64,000 bases of DNA from a virus: the IMG/VR virus record IMGVR_UViG_3300027969_000073, positions 1 through 64,000 of that record. One strand, written 5' to 3'. Every line of letters starts with the position of its first letter. Position 1 is the first letter of the stretch. Below, in pieces: positions 51,682 to 61,535 of the stretch. The translations under genes and the position numbers were made by a program. The notes beneath the pieces are model-generated. The model worked only from the letters and a program-made list of their open reading frames with translations, did no database searches and was not told the origin of the DNA.

Positions 51682-54123
51682 TTAATCTTGTTTTGTTTGT
51701 TGCCAAGGATTAGCTAATAAAGCTGTTCCTCCTACTGCACCTGTTATAGGAACTAGCGCAGGAAGTGTTCTTGCTTTTTCTGCAAGAAATTTAGCAGGCC
51801 ATCTTTTTAATAATTCTTGAGTATCTTCTGATGTTTTTGTTTTTCCTATTTGACTTTCTAAATTATTAATATTATTGAAATATTGATTTTTTATTTTTTC
51901 CAAATCTGCTTCAGAACCTCCTGCATTTTTTATAGCACGATATTCTGCTTTCATATTATTAAATAATAAATCACCTTCTTTTTTTAATTTAGCTGCATCT
52001 AATTGGTTAATATGTTCTTCTGTAATTGGAGTAGTAAAATAATCATTAATACCTTGAGTTTTTAAATCCTCTTTAAGTTGACGTAATCTTACTTCAAATT
52101 CTGTAGGTTTTGCATGATAATCTAATCCTGTTACATAAGGATCTAAAGTGTTTTCTTCTAGATGAGATCTAGTAAGCCAATTAGGAAGAAGTTCATCAGA
52201 ATTAGTTCTTTGATGGCTTAATTCATGCCAAGTTGCTACTGGATTACTTATTTGAGCAGTTCCATTATCTTCTTGATACATGTATTCGTTAGTATTAGCA
52301 TTTGCTACTTTTTGCTTAAATGTAGGAGTATGTCCTGGCATATAAGCAGCATTTGAACTATGCTTACTAGTGTAAACTCCTGAAGCTCCTTCAGGAACTT
52401 GACTAGGATTATATTCTAATTCATTTTTAAGATTTTCTAGTGTAACCTTTTTGTATTGTTCAATATCTACATCAGGATATTCTTCTTTCATTATTCTTTT
52501 AAACTCAGGACTATCATAATATGACTTCATATTTTCAACATACTCTTCTTGCAAAGATTTGTTAGTCTTAGTATTAAAAGGAATTATTTTTCCACTTTCA
52601 GATTCTTTATAAATAATATTTGGATTAGTCTCTAAATCATGTCCGTAAGTACCAAATACTTTTTCTTCCTGACTTATTTTTTTAAGGTCCTTAAGTTTAT
52701 CTGTTGCTTTTAATACTCCTTTTGCATCTTGTGCTAGAGATTTTACTCCTGTTTTTGTTGCACCTATTGAAGGTATAAATCTTAATCCTTCTAATCCTGC
52801 ATTCATATAATTACCTGCTTGTAAATTTCTATATACTTTATCTCCTGCATCTAGTAAATTAAGATTAGAATTTAATGCATTTCCTACAAGATTTCTTCCT
52901 TGAACTACTCCTGGATCTATGCCTGCCATACGCATTTCATTAATATTACGAGGCATGTTTTCTACTCCTCCTCCTGATACAGCATACTCAAAAGCAGTAA
53001 AAGGATTAGTAGCTATTTCCCAAGCTCTACTTGGTCTATCATCAGGGTTAAATTCTTTTATAGTTCCTTGATTAGGATTTCCATAAACAACGTTTTCCCC
53101 TAAGTATTTATATTCTTCTATTTTTTTTGGATTTAAAAGAATTTCGTTTTTTTGTTCTTTAGTAAGGGTAGCAGAATTTTTTATTGCATTAATAGTTTCT
53201 GCTCTAACAGCTTGGTTTTCTGCAGCACCTTGATTTAATTTATTTTGCATACTTTTTTGCATGCCTACATCAAAACTATTTTTAGGTACAGTACTCTCGG
53301 CTACTTGTGGCTTGTTATCTAATAACGGGGCATAAGTACGTTGGTACTTATTAGTAGTTGTTGTCATTGGAGTAGCTTGTGCATTTAATAACGCAGTACG
53401 CTTTCCTGTTGGGTCTTTTACAGGAATAAAACCTTTAGTATGTTCAGTTTGAATATACCATTGATTGTTTACTTTTTGATAAGTAGCTCCTGGTCTACCT
53501 TTGTATGTATACAATTGGCCTCCATCAGCATATTCTCTATTAATCTTTTTTTCTTGTTTTAGCATTTGCTCAGTAGGTTCTTTTCCTGAACCTGCGTTAG
53601 CTCTGATATTATCCCACAATCCTCTTGGAGAGTAGCTACCGTCTGCACGTTTTAGCATACCTCCTTGAGCATATACATTAGGATTATCAGCATGCCATTT
53701 TTTAGTTGCAGCAACTCCTTCTGCAATAGTATTAGCGTTTGCTTTATTTGTTAAATTAATAGTGTCCCATTGGCCTTTATCTTCAGCAGGATGATTAACC
53801 ATTATATTTCCGTCTGCACTTCTGTAAATTCTATGGTACTCACCATTAGCAGTTAAAAACTTTCCTCCATTTTTGTAATAGTTTCCTAATGCTGATGCAT
53901 AAATGCTGTCTCTAATTTTACCTTGACTAGTTCTATCTACTAATGGACCTCCATCTAAAAAAGGTAAACTAGTAGTGTCTCTAAAGATTTGAGTTCCTTT
54001 ATCAAAATGCATTGGCAATATTGGGGCCATGTATCCTCCGCCTTTATAGTAAGCATCTTGGGCATTCTCACTAGAGAATATGCTGTGACCATTTAATGTT
54101 TGTCTAGGTTGCGCTTTTTTCAT
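51682..54123 (-). CDS. Virion protein with HExxH metalloprotease site (813 aa)
   Basis: The C-terminal half contains ATWHELSHQR, an HExxH zinc site (H633, E634, H637), and downstream KPTEFEVRL with E675/E677 as a possible third ligand. The N-terminal 220 residues carry repeated double-glycine motifs (YKGGGYM, LDGGPLV, YKNGGKF, YAQGGML, YADGGQL) and a DSIYASALGNYYKNGG segment (72-87) that matches one in the 1550-residue protein. A hydrophobic helix (about 783-806) ends the protein. Start and stop overlap the upstream gene in TAATG. A virion protease that processes cargo or attacks host proteins is a reasonable inference. Confidence 0.7.
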   Translation of the reverse strand: MKKAQPRQTLNGHSIFSSENAQDAYYKGGGYMAPILPMHFDKGTQIFRDTTSLPFLDGGPLVDRTSQGKIRDSIYASALGNYYKNGGKFLTANGEYHRIYRSADGNIMVNHPAEDKGQWDTINLTNKANANTIAEGVAATKKWHADNPNVYAQGGMLKRADGSYSPRGLWDNIRANAGSGKEPTEQMLKQEKKINREYADGGQLYTYKGRPGATYQKVNNQWYIQTEHTKGFIPVKDPTGKRTALLNAQATPMTTTTNKYQRTYAPLLDNKPQVAESTVPKNSFDVGMQKSMQNKLNQGAAENQAVRAETINAIKNSATLTKEQKNEILLNPKKIEEYKYLGENVVYGNPNQGTIKEFNPDDRPSRAWEIATNPFTAFEYAVSGGGVENMPRNINEMRMAGIDPGVVQGRNLVGNALNSNLNLLDAGDKVYRNLQAGNYMNAGLEGLRFIPSIGATKTGVKSLAQDAKGVLKATDKLKDLKKISQEEKVFGTYGHDLETNPNIIYKESESGKIIPFNTKTNKSLQEEYVENMKSYYDSPEFKRIMKEEYPDVDIEQYKKVTLENLKNELEYNPSQVPEGASGVYTSKHSSNAAYMPGHTPTFKQKVANANTNEYMYQEDNGTAQISNPVATWHELSHQRTNSDELLPNWLTRSHLEENTLDPYVTGLDYHAKPTEFEVRLRQLKEDLKTQGINDYFTTPITEEHINQLDAAKLKKEGDLLFNNMKAEYRAIKNAGGSEADLEKIKNQYFNNINNLESQIGKTKTSEDTQELLKRWPAKFLAEKARTLPALVPITGAVGGTALLANPWQQTKQD

Positions 54124-57100
54124 TATAGTACTTGTGGGTCGTAATACGAAATTAAACGATTCATTATAAACTCTTTATTGATATTATTATCAAAATACAA
54201 AGTTACTATAAAATGAGTACTTCTAAATCTTCCTTGTTGAGATACAGAATTTATATCTCTAGGAAGTTTAACTCTCCATTTATCAAATCTTCTTTTAATT
54301 CTCCCTGAAGAAAAAGGTATAATACCTGAATCTTGTACTTGTGTTTGGATTCTAAATCCTGTGATAGTTTTAGTTCTATCTACTTGTTTTAAATCATCAC
54401 GCACAATAGAATTAAACTCTAATGTACGTAAAATTTTATTAATATCAGCATTAGGATTAATTACTAATGTAATAGACGCTTCTTCTACATTACCATAAAA
54501 TTCTCCCCAATTACCAATATTATGAGTATATACAATGTTTCCTTTTTTAGGATTTGCTGATAAAAGTATATCACCATTTTCTATCCACATTTTAGGAGTA
54601 GCGCTATACTTTGAAGAAAATTGTTGCATTAATTCATCGTATACTATTGAAGTAGCATTTAATCTAGAAATTATATTTACTAAATCTGCATATCTATCTA
54701 ACTGTTCTTTTAAATCATCTGGAATACTAGAAGCAATAAATTCAATAGTAACTACATAATATAATCCTCCGCTTGTAATAATATCTCCTGGATAATAAGT
54801 GTCACCTCCTATTACTACTAACACTCTAGGAGTAGTAGATAAGAAAGTGAAGATTACCTCGTCATTAATTCTGTCTTTTCCAATAGTAACTCCGTAACCT
54901 TTTATTGGGTTATCTCCTTGATTTTCTTTTCTATAAAACACTCCATCAGGTAGTGCTTGTAAAAAACTGTGTATTCCTTTTAATTCAGAAAGAGGATTAT
55001 TTCCTTGTCCGTTAAATACAAAAATCTTTCTGTGAATACCATCAAATAAATATATACCAGAGTCTGTAGTTTTTATACCCCATTGGTGAATAGCTCCATG
55101 TTCTTTTGAAATATATTGATGCTTACCAAATCCTTGACCTGTACCTAATTGCGTAGGAACTCCATCATTAGTAGAAGTAATAGCTGCACGATTGATAGCA
55201 TAAGCTCCAAATCCTCTATCTTGAATAAAATAAACTGTATCTTTCCAATTGACGATTTTATTAATTGGACCATAGTCATCTATATCATAATAATTATTTA
55301 CACCAAATTTTGTCCATGCATCAATTTTATCTCCATTGATTTTTACATTTGATAAATATGCTCGGATGTCATTAGCAGCTGAGGTATTATCAAAGTTTAA
55401 TGGTTTAGTAAAAAATACTACATTACTATTTTCTTGAGAATACACTGTATTATAAGCGTACATGTACAAGTTTTCTCCGTACTGTGTATAAGTATTATTA
55501 GTTTCTTGTCTAAGTACTGTATTTTGAGTATCGTTTAAAGCTTCTGTATATTTAACTCCAGTTTTTAAAGTAGCTCCTTGTGCTAAATCAATATTTATAG
55601 AAGACTCTACTGGGAAAGCTCCTGTTGTAGAATAAGAAGTTCCAAAAGCATCAGGAGTACCTGTACCAGCATTTTTATAAAATATCGTATTTAACTCAAG
55701 AGTAGTTCCTTGAAAAGTAAACATGTTTATAAAAATGTCTCCTCCAAATACTTTAGGATTAGTTTCTGTTACAGGAATAATTGGAGAAGCAGAAATAAAA
55801 GTATTAGCCGCTAATACATCATCTGTGTAACCTCCGTAAACTTCTTCTTTAGGAAGAACAATATCTACAATAGGAGTATATAAATAATTAGCTCCTGAAT
55901 ATGGAGTTGATGTAGAGGCTGCTACATCTGGTCCAAAATTATCATAAGCTGAAGAAGCTGGAATTGGCTGTAAAGGGTCAATTGGATCAAATAATAATTT
56001 TCCTATTCTACCTATAATTCCTGTAGCTCCTTTATTAATTAAACGAGCAGGGTCAGCTGGACCAGGTCCGTTTTGTGGGTCATTTATTCCTGAGCCTCCT
56101 ACATTATAAGTTGCAGAGTAATTTCGTAGATAAGTTGCTGTACCTCCTACATCAAATGGCCCAATTATATTATCAGTGTATTCTGAAGTAGAATACATTC
56201 CTACTTTTGATTTACCATTTGCCCAGATTTTAATATTTTCAGGAGATAAACTATCAAGATTATAAGTAGTTCTCATAGTCAATCTGTAATCTTCTGCAAA
56301 TGCGCATAAATCTTCAGGACCTGATAAATCTACTGAAGGTATATAAGTTCCTCCAGGCTGATAAAATGCTCCTGTAACAAGTACACATGCATTATTAGAG
56401 GAGGTAATTAATTCAGGTATATTATCAAAATTGTAAGAAATATCTGCACTATGGTAAGCAATAAAGTCTCCTGGAATACTTCCATAAGTATCGACTGCTC
56501 CATGTAAATGCTCAAAATGAGTTCCTATTACATTTTCAGGGTAAATATGATAAATATCACTACCTCCTGATATTACTGTTCCTCCTACAGGTTGAGTTAA
56601 ATCAAAATCTAATCCACTACCAGTAGGTCCAATTTCAATGTCTGCAAAAGCTTTTATAATACCTGAAGTAATACGTCTTTTATCTACATCAGTTCTTTCT
56701 AATCTTACTATTTGATAACTTTCAACTTCTGATAAAAAGTCTGGGCAAGTAGAAAAGTCTAAAGTAAATTCTACTCCTAAAGCATACCCATAAGTAGTAG
56801 TGCCGCTAGAAGTAGTTAATGGAAAATAATTAGTACCTGAATTATTGGTTGTTCCATCTTGATCGGAAATATCTGGAAATTTAATATCACATAAGTGCTC
56901 TACAAAAGAACTTTCTCCTTTTTTATTGTAAAACACTATTCCAAAACGATAAGTTTCTCCACGTTTATATCCTCGAAGTAATCCTGATATAAAAGGTGAA
57001 GCATTATTTGGAAAAGTAATATTTTGATAAACACCTGCTCCATCATCTAAATCATGAGGAGGAGGAGTAGGACCATAGTCAGGAACATTAGCCTGGTTTA

Positions 57101-58382
57101 CAAAACCATTTGTAGGACTTCCGTCTAAAGTAAATTGTTGTAAGTGAAATTTAAAACTAATATTAGAACTTTCCCCTCCTAAAGTTACACCGTCAGATTG
57201 ATATTTAAACTGGTCATCACTAAACCATCCGTCACTCCATTGAGCATCACGATTGTAACGTTGACAAAATTTATCTCCATCTGTAATAGCTCCTGAATCG
57301 TAACGTACAATAGAAGTATCAAAAGTTTCTTCTAATTCTGCTAGTCGATCTTGAATAGAAAAATTAGAGGATTTTAAATTAGCAATTACTAGTGAGCTAT
57401 CTTTTTGAGTAATACTTTTAGCTGTTTTAAAAGCAAAAGATTTTAATATATATTCTGAATACTCTATAATATAAGCAGTCTCTTCATTTCCTGTAATTAG
57501 GAAATTTACTAGAGAACCTGTAATAGCTTTTGTTTCTATAAAACTTACTTTAGGAGTTCCTCTAAAGTCTTCATGAAAAATTAAAAATATATCTATTTCT
57601 GAAAAATCAGAATAGTTAGTTACATTTACATTAATGCTTAAAGCTTTTCCTGAATTAGTTCCTTTAGGCATTCCAATATATTGAGCAGACTGAGTCAGTA
57701 ATTCAGACTTAGAAGTAACATGTATTAAGTTACTTGGTGGAGATATTAAAGATTCTTTACCATCAGCTGTTCTTACTCTATAAGCTACTTGATATTCTCC
57801 TACTAATAAATTACCTCCATTAAGAATGTTATTTAATAAAGGCTGAACAAAAATAGTATCTGGATAAATATCAATTAATCCTGTAGGAGTTGTTAATAGT
57901 ACAGGTGAGCTAATATTTATAGAGCGTAAGTAGTTATTATAGTCTGTCCAATAAACTCTTTGAATTCCTGCTTGTTCGTATCTTCCTAATGCTTCTATTG
58001 GAAAGTTTTTGCTAAAGTTTAAATCAGCACTATAGTAAAGTAAATTAGGATAACTGGGTAATATTTCTCTAGTAGCTTCATCATATTGAACTTCATAAAT
58101 CCAACCGTTAGTATTAGAGTCATCTGCAACAAATAAAATAATTCTACTTCTAATTGTAGTGTATCCAATAATTTCTGGAATACCTACAGCAGTTCCCCAT
58201 TCTCCTGTTTTAGGAATTTCAAAAGATTCTACGTTACCTTGAATATTAGTAAATGCTCCCATAGATTCTCCTTTAGTAGTGGAGATTCTAATATCAACGG
58301 CATCTATATATAAATTAGGGGGAAGACTGTCGTAAGCAGCATCCATGTTCATTCCTCCGTATGTAGTAACGTGTGCTTCCAT
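54123..58382 (-). CDS. Tail stabilisation / muzzle-like protein (1419 aa)
   Basis: The protein is beta-rich throughout, starting with VTTYGGMNMDAAYDSLPPNLYIDAVDIRIS and followed by repeated blades (IGYTTIRSRIILFV, RVYWTDYNNYLRSINIS) that suggest a propeller-like fold as in P22 gp10-type tail proteins. Segments near 1060-1130 (FGAYAINRAAI, SKEHGAIHQWGIK, GIYLFDGIHRKIFVFNG) are typical of the family. In crAss-like genomes a very large protein at this position, after the IHF-like gene, builds the distal tail. Start adjoins the upstream stop exactly. Confidence 0.78.
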   Translation of the reverse strand: MEAHVTTYGGMNMDAAYDSLPPNLYIDAVDIRISTTKGESMGAFTNIQGNVESFEIPKTGEWGTAVGIPEIIGYTTIRSRIILFVADDSNTNGWIYEVQYDEATREILPSYPNLLYYSADLNFSKNFPIEALGRYEQAGIQRVYWTDYNNYLRSINISSPVLLTTPTGLIDIYPDTIFVQPLLNNILNGGNLLVGEYQVAYRVRTADGKESLISPPSNLIHVTSKSELLTQSAQYIGMPKGTNSGKALSINVNVTNYSDFSEIDIFLIFHEDFRGTPKVSFIETKAITGSLVNFLITGNEETAYIIEYSEYILKSFAFKTAKSITQKDSSLVIANLKSSNFSIQDRLAELEETFDTSIVRYDSGAITDGDKFCQRYNRDAQWSDGWFSDDQFKYQSDGVTLGGESSNISFKFHLQQFTLDGSPTNGFVNQANVPDYGPTPPPHDLDDGAGVYQNITFPNNASPFISGLLRGYKRGETYRFGIVFYNKKGESSFVEHLCDIKFPDISDQDGTTNNSGTNYFPLTTSSGTTTYGYALGVEFTLDFSTCPDFLSEVESYQIVRLERTDVDKRRITSGIIKAFADIEIGPTGSGLDFDLTQPVGGTVISGGSDIYHIYPENVIGTHFEHLHGAVDTYGSIPGDFIAYHSADISYNFDNIPELITSSNNACVLVTGAFYQPGGTYIPSVDLSGPEDLCAFAEDYRLTMRTTYNLDSLSPENIKIWANGKSKVGMYSTSEYTDNIIGPFDVGGTATYLRNYSATYNVGGSGINDPQNGPGPADPARLINKGATGIIGRIGKLLFDPIDPLQPIPASSAYDNFGPDVAASTSTPYSGANYLYTPIVDIVLPKEEVYGGYTDDVLAANTFISASPIIPVTETNPKVFGGDIFINMFTFQGTTLELNTIFYKNAGTGTPDAFGTSYSTTGAFPVESSINIDLAQGATLKTGVKYTEALNDTQNTVLRQETNNTYTQYGENLYMYAYNTVYSQENSNVVFFTKPLNFDNTSAANDIRAYLSNVKINGDKIDAWTKFGVNNYYDIDDYGPINKIVNWKDTVYFIQDRGFGAYAINRAAITSTNDGVPTQLGTGQGFGKHQYISKEHGAIHQWGIKTTDSGIYLFDGIHRKIFVFNGQGNNPLSELKGIHSFLQALPDGVFYRKENQGDNPIKGYGVTIGKDRINDEVIFTFLSTTPRVLVVIGGDTYYPGDIITSGGLYYVVTIEFIASSIPDDLKEQLDRYADLVNIISRLNATSIVYDELMQQFSSKYSATPKMWIENGDILLSANPKKGNIVYTHNIGNWGEFYGNVEEASITLVINPNADINKILRTLEFNSIVRDDLKQVDRTKTITGFRIQTQVQDSGIIPFSSGRIKRRFDKWRVKLPRDINSVSQQGRFRSTHFIVTLYFDNNINKEFIMNRLISYYDPQVL

Positions 58383-59207
58383 TTATGATGTTGCTGGATT
58401 GCTACCTTGCGCAGTAGCAGATAATACATTAATTGTTGATACCAAACCAATACCTGCTTTAGGTCTAAACTTACGCATTTCAGGTAATTGCATGTTAGCA
58501 AAGAAATTGCTGTGGTCTTGTAAACTTGGAATAGTACGTACCCAAGAATTTTTTACAGTTTCTGCTTCATCTACACCGTTCCATTGTTTAGAATGATTAA
58601 CTGCTTGAGCAAAATACCAATCTCTATCTCTTTCAATAATTTGATATTTGTCTCCTGTTAATTCATTACGTAGCCAAAGTTTAAATGCTACTTTATGTCC
58701 AACATAAAAAGAAGCTGCTGCTAACCATTGTTGTTCTGCAGGGATTGTAGGATAACCACACTCGTCTGTAGGAATAGCTTCATACGATATTGCTAAGAAT
58801 CCTTTATCAAATGAAGGAAAAACAAATCCTTGGCCTACTGTATAAGTTTCTCTAGATTCAGTTGTATAATCACGGTTGTCTTTGTGATATCTTGTATGGA
58901 AGTTATCTGTTGCCCAACGCATTGGATACATTCTTCCTTGACCGCATTCTGCTTCTTCTAAAGTATCAATACCTTCAAGATGAGCTGTTTGTTTGATTTT
59001 ATGCAAATCAAATGGCAAATCTCCTCTACCGTCACATACTTGTATGTAGCCAATTTTATCTTCCATAACTACACCTGAGTTAGTGTGAGCCATGAATTCT
59101 GCTAACCATTCTACTCCTTCTTCTTCATTAATTTCATAATTAAATCCGAAGTCACGAATAACTTTGTCAATGATAGCTTTATATGAAACGGTATTTCCTG
59201 AATGCAT
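58383..59207 (-). CDS. Tail connector / ring structural protein (274 aa)
   Basis: A conserved crAss-like structural protein by context and pattern: an N-terminal helix with WLAEFMAHTNSG, a DGRGDLPFDLHKI loop, then SFDKGFLAISYEAIPTDECGYPTIPAEQQWLAAASFYVGHKVAFKLW and a FFANMQLPEMRKFR segment. The YP-IPAE helix followed by a long helix is seen in neck and connector proteins of podoviruses. It overlaps the upstream gene in a TAATG. I am sure it belongs to the tail-connector cluster, less sure of its exact ring. Confidence 0.7.
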   Translation of the reverse strand: MHSGNTVSYKAIIDKVIRDFGFNYEINEEEGVEWLAEFMAHTNSGVVMEDKIGYIQVCDGRGDLPFDLHKIKQTAHLEGIDTLEEAECGQGRMYPMRWATDNFHTRYHKDNRDYTTESRETYTVGQGFVFPSFDKGFLAISYEAIPTDECGYPTIPAEQQWLAAASFYVGHKVAFKLWLRNELTGDKYQIIERDRDWYFAQAVNHSKQWNGVDEAETVKNSWVRTIPSLQDHSNFFANMQLPEMRKFRPKAGIGLVSTINVLSATAQGSNPATS

Positions 59208-59497
59208 TATCCTAAGTTTTTAAGTATTGATTCTAATCTGTTGGCGATACCTTCAGAAGAATTATCTTTCATAGGGTCTTCTGTATGAACTGATTTATCT
59301 TCATCATATTGCCAACATCCGTCTTTGTCTTTTTTACGAGTACAAATAGTTTTAATGTAGCCTCCTTCAACTTGTTCTACTTTTACTTCTTCGTAGCTTC
59401 CGTCTTCAAACTCTTTACGAGTTGAACGAACTAACGATTCTACTTCTTTTGAAGAACCTTCGTTCTCTTCTTTTCCTATACTAAACATATTATCCAT
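59207..59497 (-). CDS. Small acidic protein of the tail-connector cluster (96 aa)
   Basis: Highly charged, with a central beta hairpin (FEDGSYEEVKVEQVEGGYIKTICTRKK) and a C-terminal helix. No family recognised. It sits between the IHF-like and ring protein genes and overlaps both by a few bases, so it may be a chaperone or minor component of the connector. Confidence 0.6.
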   Translation of the reverse strand: MDNMFSIGKEENEGSSKEVESLVRSTRKEFEDGSYEEVKVEQVEGGYIKTICTRKKDKDGCWQYDEDKSVHTEDPMKDNSSEGIANRLESILKNLG

Positions 59498-60038
59498 AAT
59501 AAAATACTTTACGATTTGGATCCTTAACCACTTTGGCTAATAATCTTGAGTATTGTCTTGATGCTTTAAAATTATAGAAGACTTGGAACTTTACATTAGA
59601 CGAAGTCTTATCCCAAAAGTGTCTATAAAATTCTTGTTGCGAGTGATCATTTTCATGAAATATTAAAATCTTTTTTTCAATTGCAACTATCTCTTCATCA
59701 GATACTTTATATTTATCTCTCCAATATTTCCAAGTAGCTTCCCAATTAGGCTTTAAACTAAATGAGCGTCTACCATCTTTTCTGAAGAAATTTAATTTTG
59801 TACTTTTAATTCTAATTCTTCCTACTCTACCTAATTTTAATTCTAAACCTGTAGCTACAATCTGAGTGCTAAACTCATTTAGTAATTCTTTTAGAAAAGC
59901 GTTATATTTAGGTTGAGATATTACTTTTTCTTTGGCATTATTCTTATAGTGCAAGAAGAAATTTCTTTTCTTAACATCACCAGAAAGTTTTCCTTTCCCA
60001 CGTTTTAAATGCGCATTATTGCTGTGCTGGTCGTTCAT
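59490..60038 (-). CDS. IHF/HU-like protein of the tail cluster (182 aa)
   Basis: Residues about 35-80 match the core of the IHF/HU fold: a helix pair (YNAFLKELLNEFSTQIVATG) followed by the strand and turn LELKLGRVGRIRIKS. The rest is a basic, aromatic-rich extension instead of the usual short DNA-binding arms. IHF-like subunits encoded next to tail genes are a known oddity of crAss-like phages, where they are thought to be virion or connector components rather than chromosomal proteins. The start overlaps the upstream gene by 23 bases. Confidence 0.7.
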   Translation of the reverse strand: MNDQHSNNAHLKRGKGKLSGDVKKRNFFLHYKNNAKEKVISQPKYNAFLKELLNEFSTQIVATGLELKLGRVGRIRIKSTKLNFFRKDGRRSFSLKPNWEATWKYWRDKYKVSDEEIVAIEKKILIFHENDHSQQEFYRHFWDKTSSNVKFQVFYNFKASRQYSRLLAKVVKDPNRKVFYYG

Positions 60039-60759
60039 CTAAATTTCCTCTTGATAATCCTCTACTACCTGCCACACTATCTTGAGCATCATTTGCATCA
60101 TCATTAGAGAATGCCATTTTTTGTACAAGTTGCTGAACAATGTATGGCTTCATATATGCCCACATCCATTGATTTAGTGGATAAGGACTTGCAGGACTCC
60201 AACATGTATTACCTGTAGTACAATTAATAAAATCTCCAAGTACAGTAGGGTCTTCAAAAATACCAAGCATATTAATATATCTTAAGTTTAAGACAATTGG
60301 GTCTTTACTCATAACATACATATATCCTTGATACAAGAAAGCATAAATAGAACGTGCAGTTGTACGTCCATTTCCTACATAAGGTGCGCGTGAATAAGTG
60401 ATTATGTTAAATCGAGGCTTCATCATATCCACTGGTCCTATTGAAGTAATTCCTTTGTTAAAATTAAACTCAATAGTATTTGGGATAGGTTTTACAGTTC
60501 TAAGTATTTTACATCCTGTTGGAACAGTAATGCAGCAATTATGTGGGTCTACTAATTCTAATTCTACACAAGGTAATTCTTGGAGAATGTAAGGGTCAAT
60601 AGAACGATTTTTGTTGTATTCATTACGAATCCATAGAGATCTTTGCTCATTAATTAAATCTGTAAAGTACTCAAAAGTAAATACAGACTCAATAGAGTTG
60701 ATATTAAGAGCTTCTAAAAGCTGTGCATGTAAGTCTTCTAACTTCAACATAATAAGCAA
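60016..60759 (-). CDS. Tail tubular / connector protein, P22 gp4-like position (247 aa)
   Basis: The N-terminus is helical (LKLEDLHAQLLEALNINS...FEYFTDLINEQRSLWI), as in gp4/gp11-type head-to-tail connectors, followed by a beta-rich middle and a C-terminal helix before a polar Asn/Asp/Ser tail. In crAss-like genomes the gene before the IHF-like gene codes for such a protein. There are paired cysteines near residues 74-75. The assignment rests on order and overall pattern. Confidence 0.65.
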   Translation of the reverse strand: MLIMLKLEDLHAQLLEALNINSIESVFTFEYFTDLINEQRSLWIRNEYNKNRSIDPYILQELPCVELELVDPHNCCITVPTGCKILRTVKPIPNTIEFNFNKGITSIGPVDMMKPRFNIITYSRAPYVGNGRTTARSIYAFLYQGYMYVMSKDPIVLNLRYINMLGIFEDPTVLGDFINCTTGNTCWSPASPYPLNQWMWAYMKPYIVQQLVQKMAFSNDDANDAQDSVAGSRGLSRGNLDERPAQQ

Positions 60760-60777
60760 ATATACAATTTATTTTAA

Positions 60778-60918
60778 TTACTTACCTTGGCCACGGTAAG
60801 CTTTCTTATAATTTCTAGACTTCTTACATTTAGAAGTTTTAGTTTTAGCATGTACTCCTGGTCTAGAAACTTTTGGTGTTGCTAATTTACCAATTCCACT
60901 TTCTTTTACTTTTGCCAT
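60778..60918 (-). CDS. Small basic protein (46 aa) conserved in crAss-like phages
   Basis: An ATG at 60918 opens a 46-codon frame ending in TAA at 60778-60780. The peptide is lysine-rich, with a PGVHAKTKTSKCKKSRNYKKAYRGQGK ending (shown in pieces: PGVHAKTKTS, then SRNYKKAYRGQGK). I recall very similar short basic proteins next to tail genes in Bacteroidota phages. It fills the gap between the endolysin and connector genes. Possibly binds DNA or RNA. Confidence 0.7.
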   Translation of the reverse strand: MAKVKESGIGKLATPKVSRPGVHAKTKTSKCKKSRNYKKAYRGQGK

Positions 60919-60923
60919 AATAC

Positions 60924-61535
60924 TTAACTTAAAAGTTGATAATATTTTTTAGTTAATTCTGTTCTATGAGATAAACCATTTGTTCCTCCGTTAATTCTTT
61001 TAGTAACTGTAAGAATAGATGCATCATCCATTTTTAAACATAATGGCCAAAGTTTATTTCTTTCAAAATAAAATAAAGCTGAAGCAAATGCATAATCAGT
61101 AGCTACTACATTAGGATTAGAGATTATTTCAGGTTTATCAAGATATTTAGAAAATGCTATATAATTATCTTTTCCAGTTAATTGTAGAGCACCTCTTCCA
61201 CGATACTTATAGCCTTCTCCTGTATTCTCAGGACCGTTACCCATTCTGTTAGCATAAACTTTGTTAGCAATTTTTTCAGGCTGTCTTTGGTAAGCCATTG
61301 CTATTACTTTTGTAGGAAAATACTTTTTAAATATTTTCATTAATCCGTCTGCAGAATAGTTTAAGTTTTCTGTAAATATACTAAAGCTTCCTGTTTCATG
61401 TGCTAATTGTCCAAAGAAATGTGCCGTTTGTTCTTTGGACAATTTGTAATAAACCATTGCTTTAGTTAAAGTTTCTTTACCAAATACTCCATCAGGAGTA
61501 GCTCCTATAATTTCTTGAAATTTTGCTAAGCTCAT
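60924..61535 (-). CDS. Endolysin, glycoside hydrolase family 19-like
   Basis: The family 19 pattern is complete: HFFGQLAHETGSF with the general acid E47, a second Glu at E56 in FTENLNYS, YRGRGALQLTGKDNY (about 109-123), and RINGGTNGLSHR near the end. The first 20 residues (FQEIIGATPDGVFGKET) resemble the end of a peptidoglycan-binding repeat. No signal peptide, so release needs the holin. The start overlaps the upstream spanin-like gene in TAATG. Expected to hydrolyse peptidoglycan at the end of infection. Confidence 0.9.
   Translation of the reverse strand: MSLAKFQEIIGATPDGVFGKETLTKAMVYYKLSKEQTAHFFGQLAHETGSFSIFTENLNYSADGLMKIFKKYFPTKVIAMAYQRQPEKIANKVYANRMGNGPENTGEGYKYRGRGALQLTGKDNYIAFSKYLDKPEIISNPNVVATDYAFASALFYFERNKLWPLCLKMDDASILTVTKRINGGTNGLSHRTELTKKYYQLLS

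Noticed and set aside
59490-60038. A host-type nucleoid protein reading of the IHF-like gene
   Set aside because: The protein is twice the normal length with an aromatic/basic extension and is embedded in the tail-connector operon, so a virion role is more likely.
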